DNA from: Novosphingobium percolationis
GTDB taxonomy: Bacteria > Pseudomonadota > Alphaproteobacteria > Sphingomonadales > Sphingomonadaceae
NCBI RefSeq assembly: GCF_020179425.1
Contig: NZ_JAILYM010000007.1
Coordinates: 166,709 to 230,708, forward strand
Direction of reading: 5' to 3'
Length of the DNA stretch: 64,000 nt
Below, one piece after another: positions 24,791 to 32,999 of this stretch; positions within the stretch are counted from its first letter, which is position 1; every line of letters begins with the position of its first letter. Position numbers and translations under genes: made by a program. A model generated the notes under the pieces. The model saw only the letters and a list, made by a program, of their open reading frames with translations. It was not told the origin of the DNA and did no database searches.

Positions 24791-24897
24791 TTTGCGGTCA
24801 CGGCGCTGGCAGCCCCACCCCGCCCCAGTGCCCCGCCAAAGCGCAACACCAACCGATTCCCTTGCCGCCCCCCGCCATCGCCCCTAAAGCCCGGGCC

Positions 24898-25689
24898 ATG
24901 GTCTCGATCGCCACCTGGAACATCAATTCCGTCCGCCTGCGCGCCGAACAAGTGGAACGCTTTCTCTTGTCCGAAGCGCCCGACGTGCTGTGCCTGCAGG
25001 AGATCAAGACGGCCGAATCGCTGTTCCCGCACGATGTGTTCGACAAGCTCGGCTACACCCACCGCGCGGTGCACGGGCAGAAAGGCTACCACGGCGTCGC
25101 CACGGTCAGCCGCATCCCCTTGCGTGAAATCGACCGCCACGATTGGCAGGACAACGGCGAAGCGCGTCACGTCGGCGTCGAACTGCTGGGGCCGGGCCAG
25201 GGCCTGATCCTCGAAAACGTCTATATCCCGGCGGGCGGCGACATTGCCGATCGCACGGTGAACCCCAAGTTCGGGCAGAAGCTCGACTTCCTCGAGCGCA
25301 TGACCCGCTGGGCAGACACGCTCGACCGCCCGACGCTGATCGTCGGCGATTTCAACATCGCGCCCCTGGAGTGCGACGTCTACGATCACAAGGCGCTGCT
25401 CAAGGTGGTCAGCCACACCCCCATCGAGATCGAGACCCTGCAACGCTTTGCCGATGCGCACGGCTGGGTCGACCTTGGCCGCAAGCACATCCCCGCGCCT
25501 GAGCGCAACTATTCGTGGTGGTCCTATCGCTCCTACTGGCGGCAGAAGGATCAGGGACGCCGGCTCGACCACATGTGGGCCTCACCGCAAGTCGCCGCGC
25601 AGTCGGTTGCGCACCGCTTCGTGGAAGAGACCCGCCGCTGGGAACAGCCTTCGGACCACATTCCACTGATCACGGAGCTGGCACTTTGA
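24898..25689 (+). CDS. xth: Exodeoxyribonuclease III
   Basis: A 263-residue AP endonuclease/3'-5' exonuclease of base excision repair. The fold motifs are present: ATWNINSVR at the start, catalytic Glu35 in CLQEIKT, GDFNIAP, and the C-terminal SDHIPL histidine. The ATG at 24898 gives the family's standard N-terminus (MVSIATWNIN), although the frame is open further upstream. It overlaps the TTG start of ribA by four bases (TTGA), so the two are translated together. Confidence 0.95.
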   Translation: MVSIATWNINSVRLRAEQVERFLLSEAPDVLCLQEIKTAESLFPHDVFDKLGYTHRAVHGQKGYHGVATVSRIPLREIDRHDWQDNGEARHVGVELLGPGQGLILENVYIPAGGDIADRTVNPKFGQKLDFLERMTRWADTLDRPTLIVGDFNIAPLECDVYDHKALLKVVSHTPIEIETLQRFADAHGWVDLGRKHIPAPERNYSWWSYRSYWRQKDQGRRLDHMWASPQVAAQSVAHRFVEETRRWEQPSDHIPLITELAL

Positions 25690-26753
25690 GCGAGGCTCGG
25701 GCCGTCGCCCGCGCGCTCGATGCGCTGCGCCATGGCTGGGCGATTCGCGTGACCGGCGAATCGGGCGCGCTCGATCTGCTGGCGGCCGAAACCGGCTTTG
25801 CCCAGCCCGGCCTCTATGCCGCGCGCCTGCTGATTTCCGCCGCCCGCGCCGCCACGCTCAAGCTCGCCAACCAGCGCGAAGCCGCCGTGCCCGAAGCGCC
25901 GGTGATGATCCACGGCGCCGAACCGTTCAGCCTCCACGCCGCGCGCGAACTGGCCGATCCGGCGCTCGACCTTGCCCATCCGCTGCGCGGGCCGTTCCGC
26001 GCCGAGCCGATCGCTGCGCACGACGCCGCCGTCGCCGCGATGGAACTGGCACGGCTGGCAGGCATCCTGCCCGCCTTCCTCGTCGCCAGCGGCGCGCAGG
26101 TGGCAGTCGACGTGACGGTGGCCGATCTTGCCGCCTTCAAGGACCCGCTCAACCTCACCATCCAGGCCCGCGCCCGCCTGCCGGTCGATGCCTGCGAGCA
26201 CGCCCAGATCGTCGCCTTCCGCGCCCGCGACGACTTGCGGGAACACGTCGCGCTGGTGATCGGCGAACAGAGCGGCGACCGCCCCCCGCTGGTGCGCCTG
26301 CACAGCGAATGTCTGACCGGCGACATCCTTGGCAGTCTCAAGTGCGATTGCGGCCCGCAGCTCGACGCGGCGCTGCGGGCGATGGCGGCCGAAGCGCGCG
26401 ATTCGGGCGGCTGGGGCGTGCTGCTCTACCTGCGGCAGGAAGGGCGCGGGATCGGCCTGATCAACAAGCTGCGCGCCTACGAATTGCAGGACCAGGGCTT
26501 CGACACGGTCGACGCCAACGAACGGCTCGGCCTGCCCAGCGAAGCGCGCGATTTTCCCGTGGCGGCACGGATGCTCGACCTGCTGGGCATCGAAAAGGTG
26601 CGGCTGATGACCAACAACCCGGCCAAGGTCGCCGCGCTGCAGGCGGTTGGCGTAGACGTGATCGAACGCGTCGCGCACCAGCTGCCCGCCAATCCGCACA
26701 ACGAACGCTACCTCGCCACCAAGCGCGACCGGACGGGCCACATCCTGAAGTAG
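25686..26753 (+). CDS. ribA: GTP cyclohydrolase II with decayed RibB-like N-terminal domain
   Basis: First step of riboflavin synthesis, opening the GTP ring. The C-terminal half (about residues 160-355) is a standard RibA: SECLTGDILGSLKCDCG carries the zinc cysteines and LRQEGRGIGLINKLRAYELQ the catalytic arginine region. The first 150 residues resemble a DHBP synthase in outline (ARLAGILPAFLV), but the catalytic acidic DDEDRENEGD-type motif is missing, with VTGESGALDL in its place. No ATG or GTG fits, so TTG at 25686 with GGAG nine bases upstream is the likely start, coupled to xth. Confidence 0.92.
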   Translation: MSEARAVARALDALRHGWAIRVTGESGALDLLAAETGFAQPGLYAARLLISAARAATLKLANQREAAVPEAPVMIHGAEPFSLHAARELADPALDLAHPLRGPFRAEPIAAHDAAVAAMELARLAGILPAFLVASGAQVAVDVTVADLAAFKDPLNLTIQARARLPVDACEHAQIVAFRARDDLREHVALVIGEQSGDRPPLVRLHSECLTGDILGSLKCDCGPQLDAALRAMAAEARDSGGWGVLLYLRQEGRGIGLINKLRAYELQDQGFDTVDANERLGLPSEARDFPVAARMLDLLGIEKVRLMTNNPAKVAALQAVGVDVIERVAHQLPANPHNERYLATKRDRTGHILK

Positions 26754-26754
26754 A

Positions 26755-26779
26755 GGGAGAGGCGGCAAGCACCTCTCCC
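26755..26779. terminator. Hairpin between ribA and the convergent unknown gene
   Basis: GGGAGAGG and CCTCTCCC pair perfectly over a nine-base loop right after the ribA stop. No T-run is seen on either side. Confidence 0.45.
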
Positions 26780-26788
26780 ATCCACGGT

Positions 26789-27088
26789 TCAGAAGGCGCG
26801 GAAAAGCATCAGCCCGCAGATCAGCACCATCGCACAGGCGAAAGCTAGACCCTTCCCCAGATCGGCCAGCGTGAAGCGGTCGACATGTTGCTGGCGAAAC
26901 AGGCGATAGCCCCGCGCGATGTCGGGATTGCTTGCGACCATGCCAACGTCCAGCGAACTGGCTTCCTTGCGGAACCAGTTGACCAGCAATTCATGCTCGG
27001 ACGGCGTGACATCGGGGTAGGCGGCCAGCAGCGCCTCGACGTGCGCGCGGCGGGCGAGCGCCGTGGCGCTCGGGTTCAGTTCGTTCAT
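26789..27088 (-). CDS. Unknown small protein with C-terminal membrane anchor
   Basis: A 99-residue protein starting MNELNPSATALARRAHVEAL. The first 75 residues look soluble and helical (HELLVNWFRKEASSLDVG). Residues 80-97 (LAFACAMVLICGLMLF) form one membrane helix at the very end, so it may be tail-anchored with its body in the cytoplasm. I do not recognise a family. It converges on ribA. Confidence 0.7.
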   Translation of the reverse strand: MNELNPSATALARRAHVEALLAAYPDVTPSEHELLVNWFRKEASSLDVGMVASNPDIARGYRLFRQQHVDRFTLADLGKGLAFACAMVLICGLMLFRAF

Positions 27089-27143
27089 GGCTCTGTAGTC
27101 CTGAAAGACGTCTAGGTGCACCTTGGGTGCGGTTAGGTGTCGT

Positions 27144-27479
27144 TCAGGTCAGCGGCGGCGCTCGCGGTCTAAGCCTTTGGGAAAGCGCCGGATTCAGGCG
27201 TGGGGGGGCCGTCTGGCGCGGTTTCGGCAACCACACCGCGACCAGTGCCATGACCAGGGGCGGCACCACCGCCGGAACCGGAACAGGAGGGGCGGGAAGC
27301 GCCGGAAGCGAGGCGTCGGCCATTCGCCGGACCGGCGCGATGGCGACTTCCACGGTATCGGCACTGAACGCCGATCCCGAACGCAGCCGCAACCCTTCGC
27401 CCACCGGCGCGAGCGCCTGGAAAGCGATGAGGAGGACCAGCAACAAGGTCCACACACGGAAGGGACGGCGCAGCGTCAT
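27144..27479 (-). CDS. Unknown proline-rich protein with N-terminal signal or anchor
   Basis: A possible 111-residue protein. It opens with a basic start and a hydrophobic helix (MTLRRPFRVWTLLLVLLIAF) that could be a signal anchor. A proline/alanine-rich middle has a second hydrophobic stretch (VVPPLVMALVAVWL), and the end is basic. A G-rich sequence lies before the ATG. It shares strand with its neighbours. The plus strand has an open frame here too, but it encodes low-complexity Arg/Thr/Gly sequence. No family recognised. Confidence 0.42.
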   Translation of the reverse strand: MTLRRPFRVWTLLLVLLIAFQALAPVGEGLRLRSGSAFSADTVEVAIAPVRRMADASLPALPAPPVPVPAVVPPLVMALVAVWLPKPRQTAPPRLNPALSQRLRPRAPPLT

Positions 27480-27519
27480 GCCCCCGATCTAAGGACCAAA
27501 CGCCGAAAATCCAAGCCTT

Positions 27520-28509
27520 TCAGCGCTTCTCGAACGGCTTGAGCCCCGCGCCGATCGTGTTTGCGCCCAGCTTCACCGCATCGCCGGTCCAGTCGGCGAA
27601 GAACACCGTGTTGCGATCGACGCCGGGGGCGAGGCGCGCGACATTGTCCTTGATCGTCAAGCCGTTGGCGGAGTTCTTGTGCCCTTCGGCGCCATTGGCG
27701 ATGAAGGCGCTGTAGTTTTCCTTGTCCTTGCCTTGCACGAACCAGTTGCCGGCGATCAGCCCGGTCGAGCCCACCGACAGGTCGATCATGTAGTTGGTCG
27801 TCTTGCCCCGGCTGTCATCGAAGCTCGAATCGACCACCTCGATCCGCGTCGAATGGCTCTTCACGTAATGCCCCCCGCGCCCTTCCTCGAAACGGCTGCG
27901 GCGGATGATCACGTTGCCGTAATTGGCGAAATAGAGCGAATGCGCGCACGAAAGCCCGCGATCGCAGCGGCCGAGGCGCGAGAAGGTGGAGCGTTCGATC
28001 AGCACCGTCCCGGTGGGGTCTTCGGCCGAAAGGATGCCTTCCTCGCTGTCCTTGAACCAGGTCTGCCGGACGGTGAGGTCGCCATGTTCGAGCCGGATGC
28101 CCGCGCCATTGCCTTCGGCGAGGCGCAGGTTCTGGAAGGTCAGCCCTTCCACCCGCATCGACCGTCCACGCATCACCAGCGCCGCCTTGCCTTCGCAAGT
28201 CTGCCCGTCGAACGCGGTCTTGCCCGGAACTTCGGCCAGATAGGCGACATCACCCTGCGTCTGCACCGCGCAATCGCGCCACACGCCCGGCGCGATCGAG
28301 ATGGTGCCCGATCCTTCGCCGATGGCGTTGACCGCCTGTTGCAGGGAGCCGAAGCGCTGGCCGCTTTCCACCACGGTGTAGGGCGCAAGCTGGCTCTGGG
28401 CGAAAACCGCACCCGCGGGGATCGCCAGCAGCATGGCCAGACCAAGGAGCATCAGCTGCACGCGCGCGGCGCTGTGGCGGCTCATCCGGGATTCGAACGG
28501 GTTCATCAT
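27520..28509 (-). CDS. Secreted right-handed beta-helix protein
   Basis: A protein of about 329 residues with a signal peptide ending AIPAGAVFAQS. The mature part shows repeated short strands typical of parallel beta-helix/pectate-lyase-like proteins (ALVMRGRSMRVEGLTFQNL, then RLEHGDLTVRQTWFKDSE, VLIERSTFSRLG, VIIRRSRFEEG, IEVVDSSFDDS). Such folds bind or cut polysaccharides, but no catalytic motif is evident. Three nearby ATGs are possible starts; 28509 is a compromise and the true start could lie 6 codons upstream or 8 downstream. Confidence 0.75.
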   Translation of the reverse strand: MMNPFESRMSRHSAARVQLMLLGLAMLLAIPAGAVFAQSQLAPYTVVESGQRFGSLQQAVNAIGEGSGTISIAPGVWRDCAVQTQGDVAYLAEVPGKTAFDGQTCEGKAALVMRGRSMRVEGLTFQNLRLAEGNGAGIRLEHGDLTVRQTWFKDSEEGILSAEDPTGTVLIERSTFSRLGRCDRGLSCAHSLYFANYGNVIIRRSRFEEGRGGHYVKSHSTRIEVVDSSFDDSRGKTTNYMIDLSVGSTGLIAGNWFVQGKDKENYSAFIANGAEGHKNSANGLTIKDNVARLAPGVDRNTVFFADWTGDAVKLGANTIGAGLKPFEKR

Positions 28510-28603
28510 GGCGAAAGTCCGACGCATGGCATCGGGGTATCGCCAAATGGTCGACCCGTCATCCCGGTTCCCGGCGCAGTGCCGCACCGTAACGGGACAG
28601 GCG

Positions 28604-29224
28604 TCAGAACTGGGCCTGAATCCCGTCGATCACGAACTGCGCCGCCAGTGCCGCCAGCAGTACGCCCAGCAGGCGTGTGACCACGGCCTCCACCTGCGAG
28701 CCGAGCACGCGGATGATGGGGCGCGCCGCTACCAGCGCGAGGAAGCTGAGCAGCATGACCACCGCCAGCGCGGCGAGGATCACGCCGGTTTCCTCGATTC
28801 CCTTGGCCCGCGCCGTCAGCAGCATCACCGAAGCGATCGAGCCGGGCCCCGCCAGCATCGGCATGGCCATGGGGAACACCGAAACGTCCTCGACATGGGG
28901 CTGCGCGGTGCGGACCTTCTCGGCGCGTTCCTCGCGGCGTTCGGTGCGCTTTTCAAACACCATGTCGAGCGCGATCAGGAACAGCATGATGCCCCCCGCG
29001 ATGCGGAAACTGTCGAGTTCGATGTGCAACGCCCCCAGCAGGTCCTCGCCGAACAGGGCAAAGACCAGCAGGATGCCGGTGGCGATCAGGCAGGCGCGCA
29101 AGGCCATCGAGAACGCCTGCTTGGCCGAGGCGTTCGAGGTGAGGCCCGCATAGATCGGCGCGCAGCCCGGCGGGTCGATCACCACGAACAGGGTGACGAA
29201 GGCGGAGATGAACAGCTGGAGCAT
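28604..29224 (-). CDS. MarC family integral membrane protein
   Basis: A 206-residue protein with six hydrophobic helices and the family's DPPGCAPIYAGL motif after the first helix. MarC proteins were once thought to give antibiotic resistance, which was not upheld; their function is unknown, though some relate to amino acid export-type folds. It starts three bases after the stop of the NTF2-like gene, so the two share a transcript with folD upstream. Confidence 0.88.
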   Translation of the reverse strand: MLQLFISAFVTLFVVIDPPGCAPIYAGLTSNASAKQAFSMALRACLIATGILLVFALFGEDLLGALHIELDSFRIAGGIMLFLIALDMVFEKRTERREERAEKVRTAQPHVEDVSVFPMAMPMLAGPGSIASVMLLTARAKGIEETGVILAALAVVMLLSFLALVAARPIIRVLGSQVEAVVTRLLGVLLAALAAQFVIDGIQAQF

Positions 29225-29227
29225 GGT

Positions 29228-29995
29228 TCAGCCCGCCTTTGGCGCGTCGGCGTGGGTGCTAACGACTTCGGCCATGGCCCCGTCCTTCCACATCCACGCG
29301 ATGAAATCGCGCGCGCCATCGGGCAGCACGACCGAACGCCAGGCCAGCGTGCCATCGCGCGAGCGCCCGTCCTTGGCGTCCGCGCCTGCGGGCGCATCAA
29401 GCGAAGGGATCGGCCCGGCGAGCGGCGGCAGGGGTTCGGGTACGCCCTTGGCGGGGCGACGCTCAGGCGCAGGGGGCGGCGCTTCATCGCCCTTCGGATC
29501 GGGCCGGACGGGGCAATCGGCGATCTTGCCTTCAAGGAAATCGGGGGCTGCGATCGGGGTAGGGGAAGGCCCGCCCTGATCGAGCAGCCACTTGTAATCG
29601 CCCTTCTTCTGGCGCTGCCAGACGGTGGTGAACCAGCCGGTCGCACTGCCTTCGCCAGCCCATGCGCCACGCGTGACGCCGACGCTGCCATCGCAGGCCA
29701 TCCACACGGCGTGGGCCTGCCACTTCACGGCGGCGGGCGGATTGGCGCGGTTCTTGAGCCATTCGGGCGCAGACACGCGCCGTGGCACGAACATCTGCGC
29801 TTCGGGCGCGGCGGTTTCGGCAAAGGCGGTCCACTGGCCCTTGTCCTGCGCCGCGCGGGCAAAGGCCATTTCCGCCGCGATCAGGGCGCTGGGATTGGCG
29901 AGTGGGCGCATCATGCCGCCGCGCGGGGCCCGCTCGGCATGGGCGGGGACTGTCGCTGCAAGGGCGAGGAAGGCGAGCGGGATCAGACGCTTCAT
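29228..29995 (-). CDS. Exported NTF2/DUF4440-like protein with proline-rich tail
   Basis: A 255-residue protein with a signal peptide (MKRLIPLAFLALAATVPAHA). Residues 35-150 (LIAAEMAFARAAQDKGQW, TTVWQRQKKGDYKWLLDQG) fit the SnoaL/NTF2-like cone fold often called DUF4440. A linker of about 50 residues rich in Pro and Ala follows, then a C-terminal part with WRSVVLPDGARDFIAWMW. Ligand or activity is unknown. It lies between folD and a marC-type gene on one strand. Confidence 0.72.
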   Translation of the reverse strand: MKRLIPLAFLALAATVPAHAERAPRGGMMRPLANPSALIAAEMAFARAAQDKGQWTAFAETAAPEAQMFVPRRVSAPEWLKNRANPPAAVKWQAHAVWMACDGSVGVTRGAWAGEGSATGWFTTVWQRQKKGDYKWLLDQGGPSPTPIAAPDFLEGKIADCPVRPDPKGDEAPPPAPERRPAKGVPEPLPPLAGPIPSLDAPAGADAKDGRSRDGTLAWRSVVLPDGARDFIAWMWKDGAMAEVVSTHADAPKAG

Positions 29996-30103
29996 GGGCC
30001 CAGGGTAGCCGAAAGGGCGTGCGGTGCCCACCCCTGCGGGCAGTGCGTCGTGCAGCGCCGCTGCCCACCCCACATATGCGCGAGGGGTGGGCCTTTCCGC
30101 CAC

Positions 30104-30997
30104 TCAGATGGCGTCGGGCGCCAGCTCCAGTCCTTCGTGGCGGTAGGCGGCGACCAGCGCATTGCGCAGCAGGACCGCGATGGTCATCGGGCCGACGCCG
30201 CCCGGTACCGGGGTGATCGCGCCCGCCACCTGCGCGGCTTCGGCATAGTCGACGTCGCCGACGAGGCGCGTCTTGCCTTCCTCGGCAGCGGGGATGCGGT
30301 TGATGCCCACGTCGATCACGGTCGCACCGGGCTTGATCCAGTCGCCCTTGACCATCTGCGGGCGGCCCACGGCGGCCACGACGATATCGGCGCGGCGCAC
30401 CACATCGGGCAGGTTCTTCGTGCGGCTGTGCGCGATGGTAACGGTGCAGCTTTCGGCCAGCAGCAGCTGCGCCATCGGCTTGCCCACGATGTTCGAACGA
30501 CCGATGACCACGGCATCGAGGCCCGACAGGTCACCCAGCTTGTCCTTCAGCAGCATCAGGCAGCCGAGCGGCGTGCACGGCACATAACCCGGCTGGCCCA
30601 CGGCGAGGCGCCCGGCGTTGATCACGTGGAAGCCGTCTACGTCCTTGTCGGGCGCGATGGTGGCGATGATCTTCTGTTCGTCCATGTGCGCCGGGAGCGG
30701 CAACTGGACAAGGATGCCATCGACCGCCGGATCGGCATTGAGCCGTTCGACCAGCGCGAGCAGATCGGCCTCGGCGGTGTCGGCGGGCAGCTTGTGCTCG
30801 AAGCTCGCCATGCCGGCTTCCAGCGTGCTCTTGCCCTTGGAACGGACATAGACCTGGCTCGCCGGGTCTTCGCCCACCAGCACCACGGCGAGACCTGCCT
30901 TGCGGCCGGCCTTCTCCTCGAAGGCGCGAGCAAGATCGCCGACGCGCGCGCGCAAGGTGGCGGCAAAGGCCTTTCCGTCGATAACGGCAGCGGTCAT
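30104..30997 (-). CDS. folD: Methylenetetrahydrofolate dehydrogenase/cyclohydrolase
   Basis: Bifunctional 297-residue enzyme converting 5,10-methylene-THF to 10-formyl-THF with NADP+. Signature parts are intact: the catalytic lysine in YVRSKGKS, the loop LVQLPLPAHMD, the NADP-binding VVIGRSNIVGKPMAQLL, and the C-terminal TPVPGGVGPMT. The ATG at 30997 is the usual start; 14 residues of open frame upstream are not conserved. It follows yggT by 16 bases. Confidence 0.96.
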   Translation of the reverse strand: MTAAVIDGKAFAATLRARVGDLARAFEEKAGRKAGLAVVLVGEDPASQVYVRSKGKSTLEAGMASFEHKLPADTAEADLLALVERLNADPAVDGILVQLPLPAHMDEQKIIATIAPDKDVDGFHVINAGRLAVGQPGYVPCTPLGCLMLLKDKLGDLSGLDAVVIGRSNIVGKPMAQLLLAESCTVTIAHSRTKNLPDVVRRADIVVAAVGRPQMVKGDWIKPGATVIDVGINRIPAAEEGKTRLVGDVDYAEAAQVAGAITPVPGGVGPMTIAVLLRNALVAAYRHEGLELAPDAI

Positions 30998-31013
30998 GGG
31001 CGAGGTTCCTGTA

Positions 31014-31307
31014 TCAGTAGCCGGACGCGGCAATGCCACGGAGCAGGATCGACAGCAGATTGAGCAGGACGATCAGCACCATCGGCGAAAAGTCGATCTG
31101 CCCGGTATCGGGCATCATGCGGCGGATAGGGGCCAACAGCGGTTCGAGAATGGCGTTCAGCGCCTTCCAGATCGCGGCGACGGCATTGTTCTGCATGTTG
31201 ACGACGTTGAAGGCGATCAGCAGGCCGAGCACGAACTGCACGATCACCACCATGCTGACGATGTTGACCAGATAATCGATCATCTGGACGAGAGTGTAGA
31301 GCAGCAT
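31014..31307 (-). CDS. YggT family membrane protein
   Basis: A 97-residue protein with two hydrophobic regions (LVNIVSMVVIVQFVLGLL and the C-terminal FSPMVLIVLLNLLSILLRG) joined by LEPLLAPIRRMMPDTGQIDFSP, the conserved YggT loop. YggT proteins are linked to osmotic tolerance and cell division or septum placement in various bacteria. GAGGA lies six bases before the ATG at 31307. It is immediately upstream of folD on the same strand. Confidence 0.9.
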   Translation of the reverse strand: MLLYTLVQMIDYLVNIVSMVVIVQFVLGLLIAFNVVNMQNNAVAAIWKALNAILEPLLAPIRRMMPDTGQIDFSPMVLIVLLNLLSILLRGIAASGY

Positions 31308-31410
31308 GGAACGTCCTCGCACGCGGGATGGATGCGAGGCCCCTTAGAGCATTTTGGCGTGCGGTGGAAACACCTGCGCGACTGGAAAATACGGATGAGT
31401 GCGGGCGGGA

Positions 31411-31977
31411 TCAGGGCTCGAGCGTGGTGCTGTCGATATGCCAGCGCACTTGCTCGTCGGTCGCGCCGTCCACGTCATTGACCCGGCGCAGGACGATCTC
31501 GCCCCGGAGGATGCGCGAGCCGTCGATGATCCGCACCGGCGCGGTGTAGTAGAGCGAACCCGCCGCGCCTTCCTGTTCACCCCTGTCGATGGTCACCTTG
31601 GGGTCGAGCAAGGTCGACCATTTCGCCGCGAAGGCCTTCTCCGACAAGCCGCTGCGTGCGCCGTGATCGCCCCAATAGGCACGCGCCGTGGCCCAGTCGC
31701 GGGCTTCCACCGCCTTGCGCCACGCGGCAAGAACTTCGCCCGCATCGCGCGACACCGAAGGCACGCCGGGAGTGCGGATGTCGGCGGTGGGCGTCGGGGC
31801 CGGCGAAGGCCCATCCACGACAGCACCGACGCTGGAGCCGACGCTGGCGGCCATGCTTTCCAGCGCCGCGTCCGAAGGGCTGGCGCTGTCGCTCGGCACC
31901 GGCGCGGGCCGGTCGCAACCGCTCAGGTTGATGGCGACGGCCGAAGTGAGCGCGGCGGCAAGGGCAAAGCGGATCAT
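31411..31977 (-). CDS. Unknown lipoprotein
   Basis: A 188-residue protein whose signal ends INLSGC, a lipobox with acyl-Cys at about residue 21. A low-complexity Ser/Pro/Ala linker (about residues 25-75) leads to a compact C-terminal region from DAGEVLAAWRKAVEARDWATA to VRWHIDSTTLEP, which contains alternating helices and strands. No named family is clear to me; the second part could be an NTF2-like or DUF-type periplasmic domain. It lies between argB and yggT on the same strand. Confidence 0.72.
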   Translation of the reverse strand: MIRFALAAALTSAVAINLSGCDRPAPVPSDSASPSDAALESMAASVGSSVGAVVDGPSPAPTPTADIRTPGVPSVSRDAGEVLAAWRKAVEARDWATARAYWGDHGARSGLSEKAFAAKWSTLLDPKVTIDRGEQEGAAGSLYYTAPVRIIDGSRILRGEIVLRRVNDVDGATDEQVRWHIDSTTLEP

Positions 31978-32027
31978 GGGGCAGCGACGCCTGCCGCCCG
32001 CTTTGGTTCCCGCGGGCGCCGCCGGGA

Positions 32028-32948
32028 TCACGCGCGGATCAGCGTGCCCGCCCCGCGCGAGGTGAAGATTTCCAGCAGCATGGCATGGGGCACGCGACCA
32101 TCGAGCACGACCGCCGCCTCACACCCGGCCTCCACCGCGTGGACGCAGGTTTCGAGCTTGGGAATCATGCCCCCGCTGATCGTGCCTTCTTCGGCCAGCG
32201 CCGTGATGTCGGCGGGCGTAAGGTCGGTGAGGAGGTTCTTGTCCTTGTCGAGCACGCCCGGAACGTCGGTCAGCAGGAACAGGCGCGATGCCCCCAGCGC
32301 TGCGGCGATGGCGCCCGCCATGGTATCGGCGTTGATGTTGTAGGTCTCGCCATCCGCACCCACGCCGATCGGCGCGATCACCGGGATCATGCCCGCCGCG
32401 CAGACGGTGTCGATGACGGTGGTGTCGATCCGCTCCGGCTCGCCCACGAAGCCGAGGTCGACGACCAGCGGCTCGCCATGGTCTTCGATCGCCTTGGGCG
32501 CCTTGGACTGGACCTTGCGGGCCAGCACCATGCCACCGTCCTTGCCCGAAATGCCGATGGCCTTGCCCCCGGCGCGGGCGATCCAGCCCACCAGTTCCTT
32601 GTTGATCGCGCCCGCCAGCACCATTTCGGCGACTTCGGCGGTCTGCTTGTCGGTCACGCGCAGGCCATCGACGAAGCGCGATTCGATGCCGAGCGCCTTG
32701 AGCATCCGTCCGATCTGCGGGCCGCCGCCATGGACCACCACCGGGTTGATGCCGCAGGCCTTCAACAGCACGATGTCCTGCGCAAAGTCCTCGGCCAGAT
32801 CGGGATCGCCCATGGCGTGGCCGCCGTACTTCACCACGAAGGTGCGCCCCGCATAGCGCTGCAGGTAGGGCAGCGCCTCGATGAGCGTTTCGGCCTTGTC
32901 CAGCATGGACTGGCGATAGGCGTCGGTCTGGTCGATGTTCGTGGCCAT
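32028..32948 (-). CDS. argB: Acetylglutamate kinase
   Basis: A 306-residue kinase catalysing the second step of arginine synthesis, phosphorylating N-acetylglutamate. The nucleotide/phosphate loop VVKYGGHAMGD, substrate region VVVHGGGPQIG and the C-terminal GGMIPKLETC are all present. The N-terminal extension (residues 1-35) is of the kind seen in arginine-sensitive, hexameric ArgB, so feedback inhibition by arginine is likely. ATG at 32948. Confidence 0.96.
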   Translation of the reverse strand: MATNIDQTDAYRQSMLDKAETLIEALPYLQRYAGRTFVVKYGGHAMGDPDLAEDFAQDIVLLKACGINPVVVHGGGPQIGRMLKALGIESRFVDGLRVTDKQTAEVAEMVLAGAINKELVGWIARAGGKAIGISGKDGGMVLARKVQSKAPKAIEDHGEPLVVDLGFVGEPERIDTTVIDTVCAAGMIPVIAPIGVGADGETYNINADTMAGAIAAALGASRLFLLTDVPGVLDKDKNLLTDLTPADITALAEEGTISGGMIPKLETCVHAVEAGCEAAVVLDGRVPHAMLLEIFTSRGAGTLIRA

Positions 32949-32999
32949 AGTCCTCGCGCCCTTACGCACCCGGCAGCGAATTTAAAGCGGAATCGTGAT

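Noticed and set aside
27123..27542. Plus-strand open frames overlapping the small minus-strand gene at 27144-27479
   Set aside because: They encode low-complexity Arg/Gly/Thr sequence without a start signal, whereas the minus frame has a signal-like N-terminus and follows its neighbours' strand.
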